Shown here piece by piece: positions 40,915-51,911 of a stretch of DNA of 60,415 nucleotides. Source of the DNA: Rhodococcus ruber NBRC 15591 (GTDB lineage Bacteria > Actinomycetota > Actinomycetes > Mycobacteriales > Mycobacteriaceae); the NCBI RefSeq assembly GCF_001894945.1, contig NZ_BCXE01000011.1, forward strand, positions 1 to 60,415, given 5' to 3'. The translations under genes were made by a program, and so were the position numbers. A model generated the notes under the pieces. It was not told where the DNA came from. It was given only the letters and a program-made list of their open reading frames with translations, and made no database searches. The first letter of the stretch is position 1. Each line of letters begins with the position of its first letter.

Positions 40915-42756
40915 CTACGGCACCTTCCGGACGGCCCCCTTGTCGGCCGAGGTGGCCAACGCGGCGTAGGCGCGCAGGGCGGTGGTGACCGTGCGCTGCC
41001 GGTCGACCGGCTGCCACGGCCGCTCCGACGCCTCCATCTTGGCGCGCCGCTCGGCGAGAACGGCGTCGTCGACGAGGACCTCGAGGGTGCGCGAGGGAAC
41101 GTCGATCCGGATCCGGTCGCCGTTCTCGAGCAGACCGATGACCCCACCGGACGCAGCTTCGGGCGAGATGTGCCCGATCGACAGCCCGGAGGTGCCACCG
41201 GAGAAGCGGCCGTCGGTGATCAGGGCGCACTGCTTGCCCAGGCCCGCGCCCTTGAGGAACGCGGTGGGGTGCAGCATCTCCTGCATGCCGGGGCCGCCCG
41301 CGGGTCCCTCGTAGCGGACCACCACCACGTCACCGGGCTGCACCTTCTTGCCGAGGATCATCGAGACGGCCTCCTCCTGCGACTCGACGACGAGCGCCGG
41401 GCCCTCGAAGGTGAACAGATCCTCGTCGATGCCGGCGGTCTTGAGGATCGCACCGTCCGGGGCGAGGTTGCCGCGCAGGACGACGAGTCCGCCCTCGACG
41501 GTGTAGGCGTGCTCGACGTCCCGGATGCAGCCGCCTGCGGCGTCGGTGTCCAGCGACGACCAGCGGTTGTCGGTGGAGAAGGGCTCGGTGGTGCGGACGC
41601 CGCCGGGAGCCGCGTGGAACAGCTCGACGGCCTCGTCGGAGGCCTTGCCGGAACGGATGTCCCACGTGTCGAGCCACTCGTCGAAGCTCGCGGTGTGGAC
41701 GGTGGTCACGTCCGTCTCGAGCAGGCCGCCCCGGCGCAGCTCACCGAGGATCGCCGGGATGCCGCCGGCCCGGTGGACGTCCTCCATGTGGTAGTCCGAG
41801 TTGGGGGAGACCTTCGACAGGCACGGCACCTTGCGGCTGATCGCGTCGATCGTGGTGAGGTCGAAGTCGACCTCGCCCTCCTGCGCGGCGGCGAGCGTGT
41901 GCAGCACGGTGTTGGTCGAGCCGCCCATCGCGACGTCGAGCGCCATGGCGTTCCGGAACGCGGCGGGGGAGGCGATGTTGCGCGGCAGGACCGACTCGTC
42001 CTCGTCCCGGTACCAGCGCAGCGCCGCCTCGACGACCGTGGTCCCGGCCCGCTCGAACAGCGCGCGGCGTGCGGAGTGCGTGGCCAGCGTCGAGCCGTTG
42101 CCGGGCAGTGCCAGTCCGAGCGCCTCGGTCAGGCAGTTCATCGAGTTCGCGGTGAACATGCCCGAGCACGACCCGCACGTCGGGCAGGCGCTGCGCTCGA
42201 CCTCGTCGAGGCCCTCGTCGGTGACGGCGTCGTTGGCCGACGCCGAGATCGCCGTGATCAGGTCGGTGGGGGCCTGTGCGACACCGCCGACGACCACCGC
42301 CTTGCCCGCCTCCATCGGACCGCCCGAGACGAACACCGTCGGGATGTTCAGGCGCATCGCAGCGTTGAGCATGCCCGGGGTGATCTTGTCGCAGTTGGAG
42401 ATGCACACCAGCGCGTCGGCGGTGTGCGCGTTGACCATGTATTCCACCGAATCGGCGATGATCTCGCGGCTGGGCAGGGAGTACAGCATGCCGCCGTGAC
42501 CCATGGCGATGCCGTCGTCGACGGCGATGGTGTGGAACTCTCGCGGTACACCGCCCGCGGCCCGGACCGCCTCGGCGACGATGTCGCCGACGTCCTTGAG
42601 GTGGACATGGCCGGGCACGAACTGCGTGTAGGAGTTCGCAATCGCGACGATCGGTTTGCCGAAGTCGGAGTCGGTCATGCCGGTGGCGCGCCACAGGGCG
42701 CGGGCCCCGGCGGCATTGCGTCCGGCGGTGGTGGTGCGTGACCTCAACGGGGGCAT
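40915..42756 (-). CDS. ilvD: Dihydroxy-acid dehydratase (E. coli-type)
   Basis: It dehydrates the dihydroxy acids to 2-keto acids, the step after IlvC in valine/isoleucine synthesis. The 613-residue protein has the cluster cysteines in [11 protein letters not shown] and [21 protein letters not shown]. The overall sequence follows the longer E. coli-like type, usually assigned a [4Fe-4S] cluster, rather than the shorter [2Fe-2S] type. The gene stands on the opposite strand near ilvBNC, as in Corynebacterium glutamicum as I recall. M. tuberculosis keeps its shorter ilvD elsewhere. Active-site blocks [21 protein letters not shown] and [10 protein letters not shown] are intact. Confidence 0.97.
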   Translation of the reverse strand: MPPLRSRTTTAGRNAAGARALWRATGMTDSDFGKPIVAIANSYTQFVPGHVHLKDVGDIVAEAVRAAGGVPREFHTIAVDDGIAMGHGGMLYSLPSREIIADSVEYMVNAHTADALVCISNCDKITPGMLNAAMRLNIPTVFVSGGPMEAGKAVVVGGVAQAPTDLITAISASANDAVTDEGLDEVERSACPTCGSCSGMFTANSMNCLTEALGLALPGNGSTLATHSARRALFERAGTTVVEAALRWYRDEDESVLPRNIASPAAFRNAMALDVAMGGSTNTVLHTLAAAQEGEVDFDLTTIDAISRKVPCLSKVSPNSDYHMEDVHRAGGIPAILGELRRGGLLETDVTTVHTASFDEWLDTWDIRSGKASDEAVELFHAAPGGVRTTEPFSTDNRWSSLDTDAAGGCIRDVEHAYTVEGGLVVLRGNLAPDGAILKTAGIDEDLFTFEGPALVVESQEEAVSMILGKKVQPGDVVVVRYEGPAGGPGMQEMLHPTAFLKGAGLGKQCALITDGRFSGGTSGLSIGHISPEAASGGVIGLLENGDRIRIDVPSRTLEVLVDDAVLAERRAKMEASERPWQPVDRQRTVTTALRAYAALATSADKGAVRKVP

Positions 42757-42877
42757 CGGATTCCTCGGGGGCTAGGGCTCTTCGGGCTGCATGCTGCGCG
42801 GGCGCGGCGACACCGGGGGCCGGGCTCCCCCGGGCGGGGCGGGAGCGGGCCTGGGCGACGTCGAATCTACCCGTGTG

Positions 42878-43372
42878 CTATTTCGACTCGACGTCCGCGT
42901 CCGGCTCGGTGTCCGCGGCCTGTTCCCGTGCCTGCGCGTCGTGCGCGGCGGCGTACGGGTCGGTGATGCGCCCGCCGCTGCCCGCGGCGAGCTGGGGGAG
43001 GCGGCCGAACGTGACGACCGGGAGGGGTACCTCGGTGCCGTCGGTGCGGCGCGCGCGTGCCCAGCCCCGCTTGGGGAACCGCAGCCCGTCGAGCTCGTCC
43101 CACGCGAGCGTCCGGGTGGAGAACGCGGATCGGGCCGTGATGCCCTCGGGGCCGACGACGGTGCGCACCCGCAGCACCCACGCGGCGACGAGGAACGGGA
43201 TCACCACCATCCAGCCGAACGCGGCGGGCCAGGCCAGCGCCGGAGAGGCCACTCCGAGCAGCACGAACCCGCACGCGAGCAGGGCGAGCCGGGAAATCTG
43301 GATGACCTGCGGCTGCTGTTCCGCCGTATGGGATGATGGGCGTGGTGGCACGGGCTGCTGTGGAGATGACAC
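42878..43372 (-). CDS. PH-domain membrane protein (Rv3004/CFP6-like)
   Basis: About 164 residues: a Pro/Gln-rich N-terminus, two hydrophobic helices (LALLACGFVLLGVASPALAWP and AFGWMVVIPFLVAAWVL) and a small bacterial PH-like domain (VVGPEGITARSAFSTRTLAWDELDGLRFPKRGWARARRTDGTEVPLPVV). The tail is acidic. Function is unknown. GTG 43372 is chosen because GGGAAG lies about 10 nt upstream. ATG 43399 and GTG 43432 are other in-frame starts. It is divergent from the ilvB leader, with only about 60-100 bp for both promoters. Confidence 0.8.
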   Translation of the reverse strand: MSSPQQPVPPRPSSHTAEQQPQVIQISRLALLACGFVLLGVASPALAWPAAFGWMVVIPFLVAAWVLRVRTVVGPEGITARSAFSTRTLAWDELDGLRFPKRGWARARRTDGTEVPLPVVTFGRLPQLAAGSGGRITDPYAAAHDAQAREQAADTEPDADVESK

Positions 43373-43433
43373 CTCACCATCTTCCCATTGCAGCCGAGGC
43401 ATCTCACATTCTGGGACAGGTGACCGAACCAAG

Positions 43434-43463
43434 TTGACTGTCGGACGTTCGCGCGCCTACCGT
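43434..43463 (+). promoter_or_regulatory. ilvB operon promoter
   Basis: -35 TTGACT (43434-43439) and -10 TACCGT (43458-43463) with an 18-nt spacer. The -10 ends 7 nt before the GTG of the leader peptide, so the mRNA probably begins at that GTG. Confidence 0.8.
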
Positions 43464-43470
43464 CGAGCGC

Positions 43471-43518
43471 GTGAATCAGAATGGGTTGCTCGTAATCGGC
43501 CGGCGCGTCGTCGCCTGA
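43471..43518 (+). CDS. ilvB leader peptide (15 residues)
   Basis: The short frame reads VNQNGLLVIGRRVVA with stop TGA at 43516. It holds seven branched-chain codons in fifteen, as Leu-Leu-Val-Ile and Val-Val plus the GTG start. That is the composition expected of a transcription-attenuation leader. It starts at the predicted transcription start and therefore needs no ribosome binding site. The codons from 43502 to 43511 also form segment 1 of an RNA pairing with 43540-43549. Comparable leaders precede ilvBNC in Corynebacterium. Ribosome stalling here when branched-chain aminoacyl-tRNAs are scarce should allow read-through into ilvB. Confidence 0.85.
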   Translation: MNQNGLLVIGRRVVA

Positions 43519-43586
43519 GCCGCTTCTCGCAACTCGCCCACGACGCGCCACCCTCGTACAGCAGATGCTGCTGACGGGGGTTTTTT
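43502..43586 (+). promoter_or_regulatory. Transcription attenuator of ilvBNC
   Basis: Segment 43502-43511 pairs perfectly over 10 bp with 43540-43549 (1:2 stem). The terminator follows: inner stem 43559-43564 with 43568-43573, outer stem 43551-43557 with 43574-43580 (one G-T pair and one bulged A), then six T at 43581-43586. This is the only T-run terminator in the window. The antiterminator (2:3) pairing is not obvious by eye. Confidence 0.8.
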
Positions 43587-43617
43587 GTTGCCCGGAGCCA
43601 GAACCAGAGGAATCGCA

Positions 43618-45564
43618 GTGAGCGCACCAACCGCAAGGCCTCAACCGTCGCCGCGTAAGCCCGGGGCCGCGGCCCCGTCGCCCGCGGCCGCGGCCGCCCA
43701 GCCCGGTACCCGACGCCAGGTCGCCCCCGAGCGGGTCACCGGCGCCCAGTCGGTGGTCCGAGCCCTCGAGGAGCTCGACGTCGACACGGTCTTCGGCATT
43801 CCGGGCGGTGCGATCCTTCCCGTCTACGATCCGCTGTTCGACTCGCAGAAGGTCCGGCACGTGCTGGTCCGCCACGAGCAGGGCGCGGGCCACGCCGCGA
43901 CCGGATACGCCCAGGCCTCCGGCAAGGTCGGCGTGTGCATGGCCACCTCCGGCCCCGGCGCCACGAACCTCGTCACCCCGCTCGCCGACGCGCAGATGGA
44001 CTCCGTTCCCGTCGTGGCGATCACGGGTCAGGTCGGCCGCGGTCTGATCGGCACCGACGCCTTCCAGGAGGCCGACATCTCGGGCATCACCATGCCCGTC
44101 ACCAAGCACAACTTCCTCGTGACCGACGGAGCCGAGATCCCCCGCGTCCTCGCCGAGGCGTTCTACCTCGCCGCATCCGGCCGTCCGGGGGCCGTCCTGG
44201 TGGACATCCCGAAGGACATCCTGCAGGCCCAGACCACCTTCAGCTGGCCGCCGGAGATGCACCTGCCCGGCTACCGTCCCGTCACCAAGCCGCACGGCAA
44301 GCAGGTCCGTGAGGCCGCACGCCTGATCGCCGAGGCGAAGTCGCCCGTGCTGTACATCGGCGGCGGCGTGATCAAGGCGGAGGCCTCTCCGGAGCTGCTC
44401 GAGCTGGCCGAGCTCACCGGTATCCCGGTCGTCACGACTCTCATGGCCCGCGGCGCCTTCCCCGACACCCATCAGCTCAACTGCGGCATGCCCGGCATGC
44501 ACGGCACCGTCGCGGCGGTCGCCGCCCTCCAGAAGTCCGATCTGCTGATCACGCTCGGTGCACGGTTCGACGACCGCGTCACCGGTCAGCTCGACTCGTT
44601 CGCGCCCGACGCGAAGGTCATCCACGCGGACATCGACCCGGCCGAGATCGGCAAGAACCGGCACGCCGACGTGCCGATCGTGGGTGACTGCAAGGAGGTG
44701 ATCGTCGAGCTGATCGAGGCGATCCGGGCGGATCTCGCGACGGGTACCACGCTCGACTACGCCCAGTGGTGGGAGTACCTCGACGGGATCCGGCGCACCT
44801 ACCCGCTCAGCTACGACCGGCCGGCCGACGGCATGCTCTCGCCGGAGTACGTGATCCAGATGGTCGGCAAGCTCGCCGGACCGGACGCGATCTACTGCGC
44901 CGGCGTCGGGCAGCACCAGATGTGGGCTGCGCAGTTCATCGACTACGAGAAGCCGCGCACCTGGCTCAACTCCGGTGGGCTGGGCACCATGGGCTACGCC
45001 GTGCCGGCGGCCATGGGCGCCAAGATGGGTGTGCCCGACGCCGAGGTGTGGGCCATCGACGGTGACGGCTGCTTCCAGATGACGAACCAGGAGCTGGCGA
45101 CCTGCGCGGTCGAGGGTGTGCCGATCAAGGTCGCACTCATCAACAACGGCAACCTCGGCATGGTCCGGCAGTGGCAGACGCTGTTCTACGAGGAGCGGTA
45201 CTCGAACACCGATCTGTCCACCCACACCCTGCGCATCCCCGACTTCGTCAAGCTGGCCGAGGCTCTCGGCTGTGTCGGCATCCGGGTCGAGCGCGAGGAG
45301 GACGTCGAGGAGGCGATCCGCCGGGCGCAGTCCATCGACGACCGTCCGGTCGTCATCGACTTCATCGTCGGTCAGGACGCCCAGGTGTGGCCGATGGTCG
45401 CCGCCGGCACCAGCAACGACGAGATCATGGCGGCGCGGGGCATCCGTCCGCTCTTCGACGAGGACGAGGCGGCCGCGGAGCCGGCCGTCATCCACGAGGC
45501 ACTCGAGCACGAGCGGCACCCGGAACAGCGCGGTGCCGCAGCACCAGGAGAGGATCGTCAGTGA
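43618..45564 (+). CDS. ilvB: Acetolactate synthase large (catalytic) subunit
   Basis: It condenses pyruvate with pyruvate or 2-ketobutyrate, the first common step of branched-chain synthesis, using ThDP, FAD and Mg. The 648-residue protein has a variable Pro/Ala-rich N-terminus of about 40 residues. The catalytic Glu87 is in [14 protein letters not shown], and the ThDP motif is [14 protein letters not shown] to NNGNLGM. The blocks [16 protein letters not shown] and ARFDDRVTG are typical. The GTG start at 43618 is preceded by AGAGG at 7 nt. It is controlled by the attenuator upstream and is translationally coupled to ilvN. Confidence 0.97.
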   Translation: MSAPTARPQPSPRKPGAAAPSPAAAAAQPGTRRQVAPERVTGAQSVVRALEELDVDTVFGIPGGAILPVYDPLFDSQKVRHVLVRHEQGAGHAATGYAQASGKVGVCMATSGPGATNLVTPLADAQMDSVPVVAITGQVGRGLIGTDAFQEADISGITMPVTKHNFLVTDGAEIPRVLAEAFYLAASGRPGAVLVDIPKDILQAQTTFSWPPEMHLPGYRPVTKPHGKQVREAARLIAEAKSPVLYIGGGVIKAEASPELLELAELTGIPVVTTLMARGAFPDTHQLNCGMPGMHGTVAAVAALQKSDLLITLGARFDDRVTGQLDSFAPDAKVIHADIDPAEIGKNRHADVPIVGDCKEVIVELIEAIRADLATGTTLDYAQWWEYLDGIRRTYPLSYDRPADGMLSPEYVIQMVGKLAGPDAIYCAGVGQHQMWAAQFIDYEKPRTWLNSGGLGTMGYAVPAAMGAKMGVPDAEVWAIDGDGCFQMTNQELATCAVEGVPIKVALINNGNLGMVRQWQTLFYEERYSNTDLSTHTLRIPDFVKLAEALGCVGIRVEREEDVEEAIRRAQSIDDRPVVIDFIVGQDAQVWPMVAAGTSNDEIMAARGIRPLFDEDEAAAEPAVIHEALEHERHPEQRGAAAPGEDRQ

Positions 45565-46064
45565 GCACCAGTCACACCCTCAGCGTTCTCGTCGAGGACA
45601 AGCCGGGCGTGCTGGCCCGCGTGGCGAGCCTGTTCTCCCGCCGCGGGTTCAACATCGAGTCCCTCGCGGTGGGCGGCACCGAGATCCCGGAGATCTCCCG
45701 GATGACGATCGTCGTGACCGTCGACGAGTTTCCGCTCGAGCAGGTGACCAAGCAGCTCAACAAGCTCGTCAACGTCATCAAGATCGTCGAGCAGGAAGAG
45801 GATGCCTCGGTCGCCCGCGAGCTGCTGCTGATCAAGGTGCGGGCGGACGCGAGCGTGCGCACTCAGGTCATCGAGACGGTGAATCTGTTCCGCGCCAAGG
45901 TGATCGACGTCTCGCCCGAATCGCTCACCATCGAGGCCACCGGTACCCGCTCCAAGCTCGACGCCCTGCTGCGGATGCTCGAGCCCTACGGCATCCGCGA
46001 GATCGTGCAGTCCGGGGTCGTCGCGGTCGGACGCGGTCCGAAGTCGATCACGGCCACCCGTTAG
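45561..46064 (+). CDS. ilvN: Acetolactate synthase small (regulatory) subunit
   Basis: The 167-residue subunit activates IlvB and confers valine feedback inhibition. The ACT domain is at the N-terminus: [34 protein letters not shown]. The C-terminal domain contains [17 protein letters not shown] and [19 protein letters not shown]. The GTG start overlaps the ilvB stop (GTGA), giving equal synthesis of both subunits. Confidence 0.97.
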   Translation: MSTSHTLSVLVEDKPGVLARVASLFSRRGFNIESLAVGGTEIPEISRMTIVVTVDEFPLEQVTKQLNKLVNVIKIVEQEEDASVARELLLIKVRADASVRTQVIETVNLFRAKVIDVSPESLTIEATGTRSKLDALLRMLEPYGIREIVQSGVVAVGRGPKSITATR

Positions 46065-46069
46065 CCTGA

Positions 46070-47116
<1,047 letters not shown>

Positions 47117-47132
47117 TCGGATCCCGCCGCTT

Positions 47133-47167
47133 CGACGGCCCGGCACCGCTGTGGTGCCGGGCCGTCG
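47133..47167 (+). terminator. Terminator of the ilvBNC operon
   Basis: A perfect 15-bp stem (47133-47147 with 47153-47167) with a 5-nt GCTGT loop starts 16 nt after the ilvC stop. Confidence 0.9.
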
Positions 47168-47180
47168 GCGTTCCCGGGTG

Positions 47181-47186
47181 GATAAT
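47181..47186 (+). promoter_or_regulatory. -10 box (GATAAT) of the SulP gene
   Basis: GATAAT differs from TATAAT at one base and ends 6 nt before ATG 47193, so a leaderless mRNA is predicted. Confidence 0.6.
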
Positions 47187-47192
47187 GCCCTG

Positions 47193-48971
47193 ATGTCCTG
47201 GGGTCTGGGAAAGCTGCCGGGGGTCGCCGTTGCCCGCACCTACCGGCGGGAGTGGCTGCGCCCCGACCTCACCGCCGGTCTGGCGCTCACCGCGCTGCTC
47301 GTCCCCGCGGGCATGGGCTACGCGACGGCGGCCGGCCTGCCCGCCTACGCCGGGTTGTACGCCACGATCGTCCCGCTGCTGGTGTATGCCCTGCTGGGGC
47401 CGTCGAAAGTGCTTGTGCTCGGTCCCGATTCGGCCCTCGCGCCGCTCATCGCCGCGGCGGTGCTCCCGCTCGCCGCGACCGGCGATCCACAGGAGGCCCT
47501 GGCCCTCGCGGGAGTCCTGGCCCTGCTCGTGGGTGTGATCCTCGTCGCCGCCGGTTTCCTGCGGCTCGGCTTCGTCACCGAACTGCTGTCCAAACCGATC
47601 AGGCTCGGCTACCTCAACGGCATCGCGCTGGTCGTCGTGGTGGGGCAGCTGCCGACACTGTTCGGCTTCGCGATCGACGAACCGGGTCTGCCCCAGGACC
47701 TCGCCGCGATCGTCCGCGCGGTCGCCGCGGGTGACGTCGACCCCGTCGCCACCGCCGTCGGGGTGACGTCCCTGGTGGTGATCGTGGCGTTCCGCCTCCT
47801 GCGGGCGCGCATCCCGGGTGTCCTGGTCGCCGTGGCCGGAGCGTGTGGGGTGTCCGCGCTGCTGGGCCTGACGGAGCGGATCGCCATGGTCGGGGCGCTG
47901 CCCTCCGGGTTGCCGGCACCGTCCGTGGCCGCGGTGAGCTGGGCCGACGTGCTCGCGCTGCTCGGCCCGGCAGCCGGCATCGCGCTCATCGCGTTCGCGG
48001 ACACGGGGGTGCTCTCGCGGACCTTCGCGGCCCGCCGCGGCGACGACGTGGACGGCAGTACCGAGATGAAGGCCATCGGCGCCGCCAATGTCGCGACCGG
48101 TCTGTTCGGGGGATTCCCCATCTCGGCCAGCTCGTCCCGCACGCCCGTCGCCGAGCAGAACGGCGCCCGCACCCAGCTCGTCGGGGTGGTCGGCGCCGTC
48201 GCTGTCCTGCTGTTCGTGCTGCTCGCCCCCGGCGTGACCGCCTATCTGCCCGAGGCGACGCTCGCAGCGGTCGTCCTGGTCGCGGCCTCGGCGCTCATCG
48301 ACGTGCGCGGGGTGGTCCGCATGTGGCGGATGAGCCGGATCGAGGCCGGCCTCGCGGCGGCGGCCTTCCTCGGGGTGGCGCTCGTCGGAGTTCTGGAGGG
48401 GATCCTCGTCGCCATCGGCCTCTCGTTCGTCGCCGTCGTGGGGCACGCATGGTCGCCGTACCGCACCGAGCTCGTCGAGCTCACCCGTGTCGCGGGCTTC
48501 CACGACATCAACCGTCACCCCGAAGGGCATCGCATCCCCGGTCTGCTGCTGGTGCGGTTCGACGCCCCCCTGTTCTTCGCCAACGGTTCGATCTTCGACG
48601 ACTACGTCCGCTCGCTGGTCGCGCAGTCGCCCGAGCCGGTCGAATGGGTCGTGATCGCTGCCGAACCGATCACCGGTCTCGACACCACCGCCGTCGACGA
48701 ACTCGTCGACCTGGACCGATACCTCGCAGGCAGGAAGATCCGCCTGGCCTTCGCCGCCATGAAGGGGCCCATCAAGGACCGGCTCGTACAGTTCGAGGTG
48801 GGGGACCGGTTCACCCCCGACCGCTTCTATCCCACTGTGCGGACAGCGGTCGTCGCGTTCCGGCACCGCGCGGCGTCGTCGTCCCCGGAACCCGCGCCGC
48901 GCGGTAACCCCGATCACACCGCGGGTCGCGTGCCGAAGTCGCTGCCGCGCAAGAGAAATCGTCGGCGCTGA
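47193..48971 (+). CDS. SulP-family anion permease with STAS domain
   Basis: A 592-residue inner-membrane transporter. The N-terminal part matches the SulP core: DLTAGLALTALLVPAGMGYATAAGLPAYAGLYATIVP, and FGGFPISASSSRTPVAEQNGARTQLVGV. About ten to twelve transmembrane segments fill residues 25-430. The C-terminal STAS domain (about 440-570) includes LLLVRFDAPLFFANGSIFDDYV and ITGLDTTAVDELVDL. Sulfate is the usual guess; bicarbonate or dicarboxylates are also transported by this family. A basic tail (KSLPRKRNRRR) ends the protein. Confidence 0.93.
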   Translation: MSWGLGKLPGVAVARTYRREWLRPDLTAGLALTALLVPAGMGYATAAGLPAYAGLYATIVPLLVYALLGPSKVLVLGPDSALAPLIAAAVLPLAATGDPQEALALAGVLALLVGVILVAAGFLRLGFVTELLSKPIRLGYLNGIALVVVVGQLPTLFGFAIDEPGLPQDLAAIVRAVAAGDVDPVATAVGVTSLVVIVAFRLLRARIPGVLVAVAGACGVSALLGLTERIAMVGALPSGLPAPSVAAVSWADVLALLGPAAGIALIAFADTGVLSRTFAARRGDDVDGSTEMKAIGAANVATGLFGGFPISASSSRTPVAEQNGARTQLVGVVGAVAVLLFVLLAPGVTAYLPEATLAAVVLVAASALIDVRGVVRMWRMSRIEAGLAAAAFLGVALVGVLEGILVAIGLSFVAVVGHAWSPYRTELVELTRVAGFHDINRHPEGHRIPGLLLVRFDAPLFFANGSIFDDYVRSLVAQSPEPVEWVVIAAEPITGLDTTAVDELVDLDRYLAGRKIRLAFAAMKGPIKDRLVQFEVGDRFTPDRFYPTVRTAVVAFRHRAASSSPEPAPRGNPDHTAGRVPKSLPRKRNRRR

Positions 48972-49092
48972 GCTCCCGCACCCGGTACCGGCCGGCGCGT
49001 GCCGCCGACCGGGCGCTGCCCCGGCCGGCACGCCCGTCGCGAAATCCACTGCGCCCTCGCAGGGTGGCGGTCCGGAAGAGACACGTACGCAC

Positions 49093-49136
49093 TAAACTGA
49101 GCCGGGTCACGGCTGCTTCGCGCACCTCGGGGTGCG
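49093..49136 (+). promoter_or_regulatory. serA promoter -10 and leader hairpin
   Basis: TAAACT (49093-49098) is the best -10 in the 213-bp gap before serA. It gives a leader of about 80 nt. The leader contains a 6-bp hairpin, CGCACC-TCGG-GGTGCG (49121-49136). A looser 8-bp repeat near 48997-49033 may end the SulP transcript. Confidence 0.5.
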
Positions 49137-49184
49137 GCGCCGTCGACGACCCGTCAGACAAACCAACCACAGGGGAGTTCGCAC

Positions 49185-50777
49185 GTGAGCCAGAATGGCC
49201 GTCCCGTTGTCCTGATCGCCGACAAGCTGGCGCAGTCGACCGTCGATGCGCTCGGTGACGGCGTCGAGGTGCGCTGGGTCGACGGCCCGGACCGTCCCGC
49301 GCTGCTCGCGGCGGTGCCCGAGGCGGACGCCCTGCTGGTCCGTTCGGCGACCACGGTCGACGCCGAGGTCCTCGCCGCCGCCACGAAGCTGAAGATCGTC
49401 GGTCGCGCCGGCGTCGGCCTCGACAACGTCGACATCCCGGCCGCCACCGAACGCGGTGTGATGGTCGTCAACGCTCCGACGTCCAACATCCATTCGGCCG
49501 CCGAGCACGCCGTGGCGCTGTTGATGGCCACGGCCCGGCAGATCCCCGCCGCCGACCGCACGCTGCGTGAGCGCACCTGGAAGCGGTCGAGCTTCAACGG
49601 CACCGAGATCCTGGGCAAGACCGTCGGCGTGGTCGGCCTGGGCCGGATCGGACAGCTGTTCGCCCAGCGCCTCGCCGCCTTCGAGACCCACGTCATCGCC
49701 TACGACCCCTACCTGCCGCCGGCCCGTGCCGCCCAGCTGGGGATCGAACTGGTCGACATCGACGAGCTGATCGAGCGCGCCGACTTCATCTCCGTGCACC
49801 TGCCCAAGACCAAGGAGACGGCGGGGCTGATCAACGCCGAGCGGCTCGCGCGGGCCAAGGACGGCGTCATCATCGTCAACGCCGCCCGCGGTGGTCTCAT
49901 CGACGAGGACGCCCTCCACGACGCCCTCGTCTCCGGCAAGGTTCGGGCCGCCGGCCTCGACGTCTTCCACTCCGAACCCTGCACGGACTCGAAGCTGTTC
50001 GACCTCGACAACACCGTCGTCACCCCGCACCTGGGCGCCTCCACGACCGAGGCCCAGGACCGCGCCGGCACCGACGTCGCCAAGAGCGTGCTGCTGGCTC
50101 TGGCCGGCGAGTTCGTCCCGGACGCCGTGAACGTCTCCGGCGGTCCGGTCGGCGAGGAGGTCGCACCGTGGCTCGAGCTCGTGCGCAAGCTCGGTCTCAT
50201 CGCCGGCACGCTGTCGCCGGAGGCGGTGCAGAACGTGCAGGTCGTCGCCAGCGGTGAGCTGTCCGCGGAGAATGTCGAGATCCTGGGCCTCGCGGCACTG
50301 CGCGGTCTGTTCTCCGCCAGCAGCGACGAGCCGGTCACCTTCGTCAACGCCCCGGCCCTCGCCGAGCAGCGCGGCGTCAGTGTGGAGGTCGACAAGCACA
50401 GCGAGGCCTCCACGCACCGCAGCGCGGTGGAGGTCCGCGCCGTGGCCGCCGACGGACTCGTCACCACAGTCACCGGCGCGCTGACCGGCCTGCAGCAGAT
50501 CGAGAAGATCGTCAACATCAACGGCCGCAGCTTCGATCTGCGCGCCGAGGGCCACAACCTCGTCGTCCACTACGAGGACCGGCCGGGCGTGCTCGGGGTC
50601 CTCGGCACGGTCCTCGGCAACGCCGGGATCGACATCCAGGCGGCGGCGCTGAGCCAGGACGTCGAAGGACCCGGCGCCACGGTGATCCTGCGGGTCGACC
50701 GGGTCGTCGGCGACGCCGAGGTCGCCCAGATCGTGGAGCAGCTCGACGCCCGCGTCGCGCAGGTCGACCTGTCCTGA
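49185..50777 (+). CDS. serA: D-3-phosphoglycerate dehydrogenase
   Basis: It oxidises 3-phosphoglycerate with NAD, the first step to serine; serB at the other end of the window does the last. The 530-residue long form has the NAD motif VGVVGLGRIGQLFAQRL, catalytic NAARGGLIDEDAL and PHLGAST, then the intervening ASB domain (about 320-450) and a C-terminal ACT domain (VHYEDRPGVLGVLGTVLGNAGIDI). This is the serine-inhibited actinobacterial type. The GTG start has GGGGAG about 9 nt upstream. Confidence 0.97.
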   Translation: MSQNGRPVVLIADKLAQSTVDALGDGVEVRWVDGPDRPALLAAVPEADALLVRSATTVDAEVLAAATKLKIVGRAGVGLDNVDIPAATERGVMVVNAPTSNIHSAAEHAVALLMATARQIPAADRTLRERTWKRSSFNGTEILGKTVGVVGLGRIGQLFAQRLAAFETHVIAYDPYLPPARAAQLGIELVDIDELIERADFISVHLPKTKETAGLINAERLARAKDGVIIVNAARGGLIDEDALHDALVSGKVRAAGLDVFHSEPCTDSKLFDLDNTVVTPHLGASTTEAQDRAGTDVAKSVLLALAGEFVPDAVNVSGGPVGEEVAPWLELVRKLGLIAGTLSPEAVQNVQVVASGELSAENVEILGLAALRGLFSASSDEPVTFVNAPALAEQRGVSVEVDKHSEASTHRSAVEVRAVAADGLVTTVTGALTGLQQIEKIVNINGRSFDLRAEGHNLVVHYEDRPGVLGVLGTVLGNAGIDIQAAALSQDVEGPGATVILRVDRVVGDAEVAQIVEQLDARVAQVDLS

Positions 50778-50855
50778 ACCACCCCGCTGTACCCGATGGC
50801 CGCGATCGTCGAACACGGTCGCGGCCGTCGTCGCGAAGAGGAAGAGAGTGTGTCC

Positions 50856-51866
50856 ATGAAGCTAGCGGTCATTCCCGGTGACGGCATCGGTGTCGAGGTC
50901 ACGGCAGAGGCCCTCAAGGTGCTCGGGACGCTCGTCCCCGACCTCGAGACCACCGAGTACGACCTCGGCGCCCGGCGGTACAACGCCACCGGGGAACTGC
51001 TCCCGGACGCCGACCTGGCGGCGATCCGCGCGCACGATGCGATCCTGCTCGGCGCGATCGGCGACCCCTCCGTCACCCCGGGCGTGCTCGAGCGGGGTCT
51101 GCTGCTGAACATGCGGTTCGCGCTCGATCACCATGTCAATCTGCGGCCGTCGCGGTTGTACCCCGGGGCGAGGTCCCCGCTCGCGGCCCAGCCGGAGATC
51201 GACTTCGTCGTGGTGCGGGAGGGCACCGAGGGCCCCTACACCGGCAACGGCGGTGCCATCCGCGTCGGAACCCCCCACGAGATCGCCACCGAGGTCTCGA
51301 TCAACACCTGGTTCGGAGCCGAACGCGTCGTGCGGTACGCCTTCGAGCTCGCGCAGAGCCGCCGCAAGCACCTCACCCTGATCCACAAGACCAACGTGCT
51401 CTCCAACGCCGGTGCCATCTGGACGCGTGCGGTCGAGACGGTGGGCGCGCAGTACCCGGACGTCGAGACGGCCTACTGCCACATCGACGCCGCCACCATC
51501 TACATGGTCGACGACCCGGGCCGGTTCGACGTGATCGTGACCGACAACCTGTTCGGCGACATCGTCACCGATCTCGCCGGTGCGGTCACCGGGGGCATCG
51601 GCCTGGCAGCCAGCGGCAACATCGATGCCTCCGGCACCAACCCGTCGATGTTCGAGCCGGTCCACGGCAGCGCCCCGGACATCGCGGGCAAGGGTATCGC
51701 CGACCCGACCGCGGCGATCCTGTCGGTCGCCCTGCTGCTACGCCACCTCGGCCGGCCGGACGAGGCGGCCCGGGTCGAGCGTGCGGTCGAGGCGGACCTC
51801 GCCGCCCGCGGCGCGGGTCCGATCGTGACCACGGAGGTCGGCGACCGCATCGCGGCCGCCCTCTGA
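50856..51866 (+). CDS. leuB: 3-isopropylmalate dehydrogenase
   Basis: It oxidatively decarboxylates 3-isopropylmalate in leucine synthesis, using NAD and Mg/Mn. The 336-residue protein shows [67 protein letters not shown] and [22 protein letters not shown] purine-rich AAGAGGAAGAGAG precedes the start; ATG 50856 and GTG 50850 are both reachable. leuC and leuD lie 6 kb downstream near their IclR regulator, so the leucine genes are split. Confidence 0.97.
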   Translation: MKLAVIPGDGIGVEVTAEALKVLGTLVPDLETTEYDLGARRYNATGELLPDADLAAIRAHDAILLGAIGDPSVTPGVLERGLLLNMRFALDHHVNLRPSRLYPGARSPLAAQPEIDFVVVREGTEGPYTGNGGAIRVGTPHEIATEVSINTWFGAERVVRYAFELAQSRRKHLTLIHKTNVLSNAGAIWTRAVETVGAQYPDVETAYCHIDAATIYMVDDPGRFDVIVTDNLFGDIVTDLAGAVTGGIGLAASGNIDASGTNPSMFEPVHGSAPDIAGKGIADPTAAILSVALLLRHLGRPDEAARVERAVEADLAARGAGPIVTTEVGDRIAAAL

Positions 51867-51873
51867 CCCCGTC

Positions 51874-51910
51874 CCGGTGCGGCCTCCCGGCGTCCGGGAG
51901 GCCGCACCGG
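51874..51910. terminator. Bidirectional terminator between leuB and the MFS gene
   Basis: A perfect 17-bp stem (51874-51890 with 51894-51910) with a CGT loop fills the 45-bp gap between convergent genes. Confidence 0.93.
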
Positions 51911-51911
51911 C

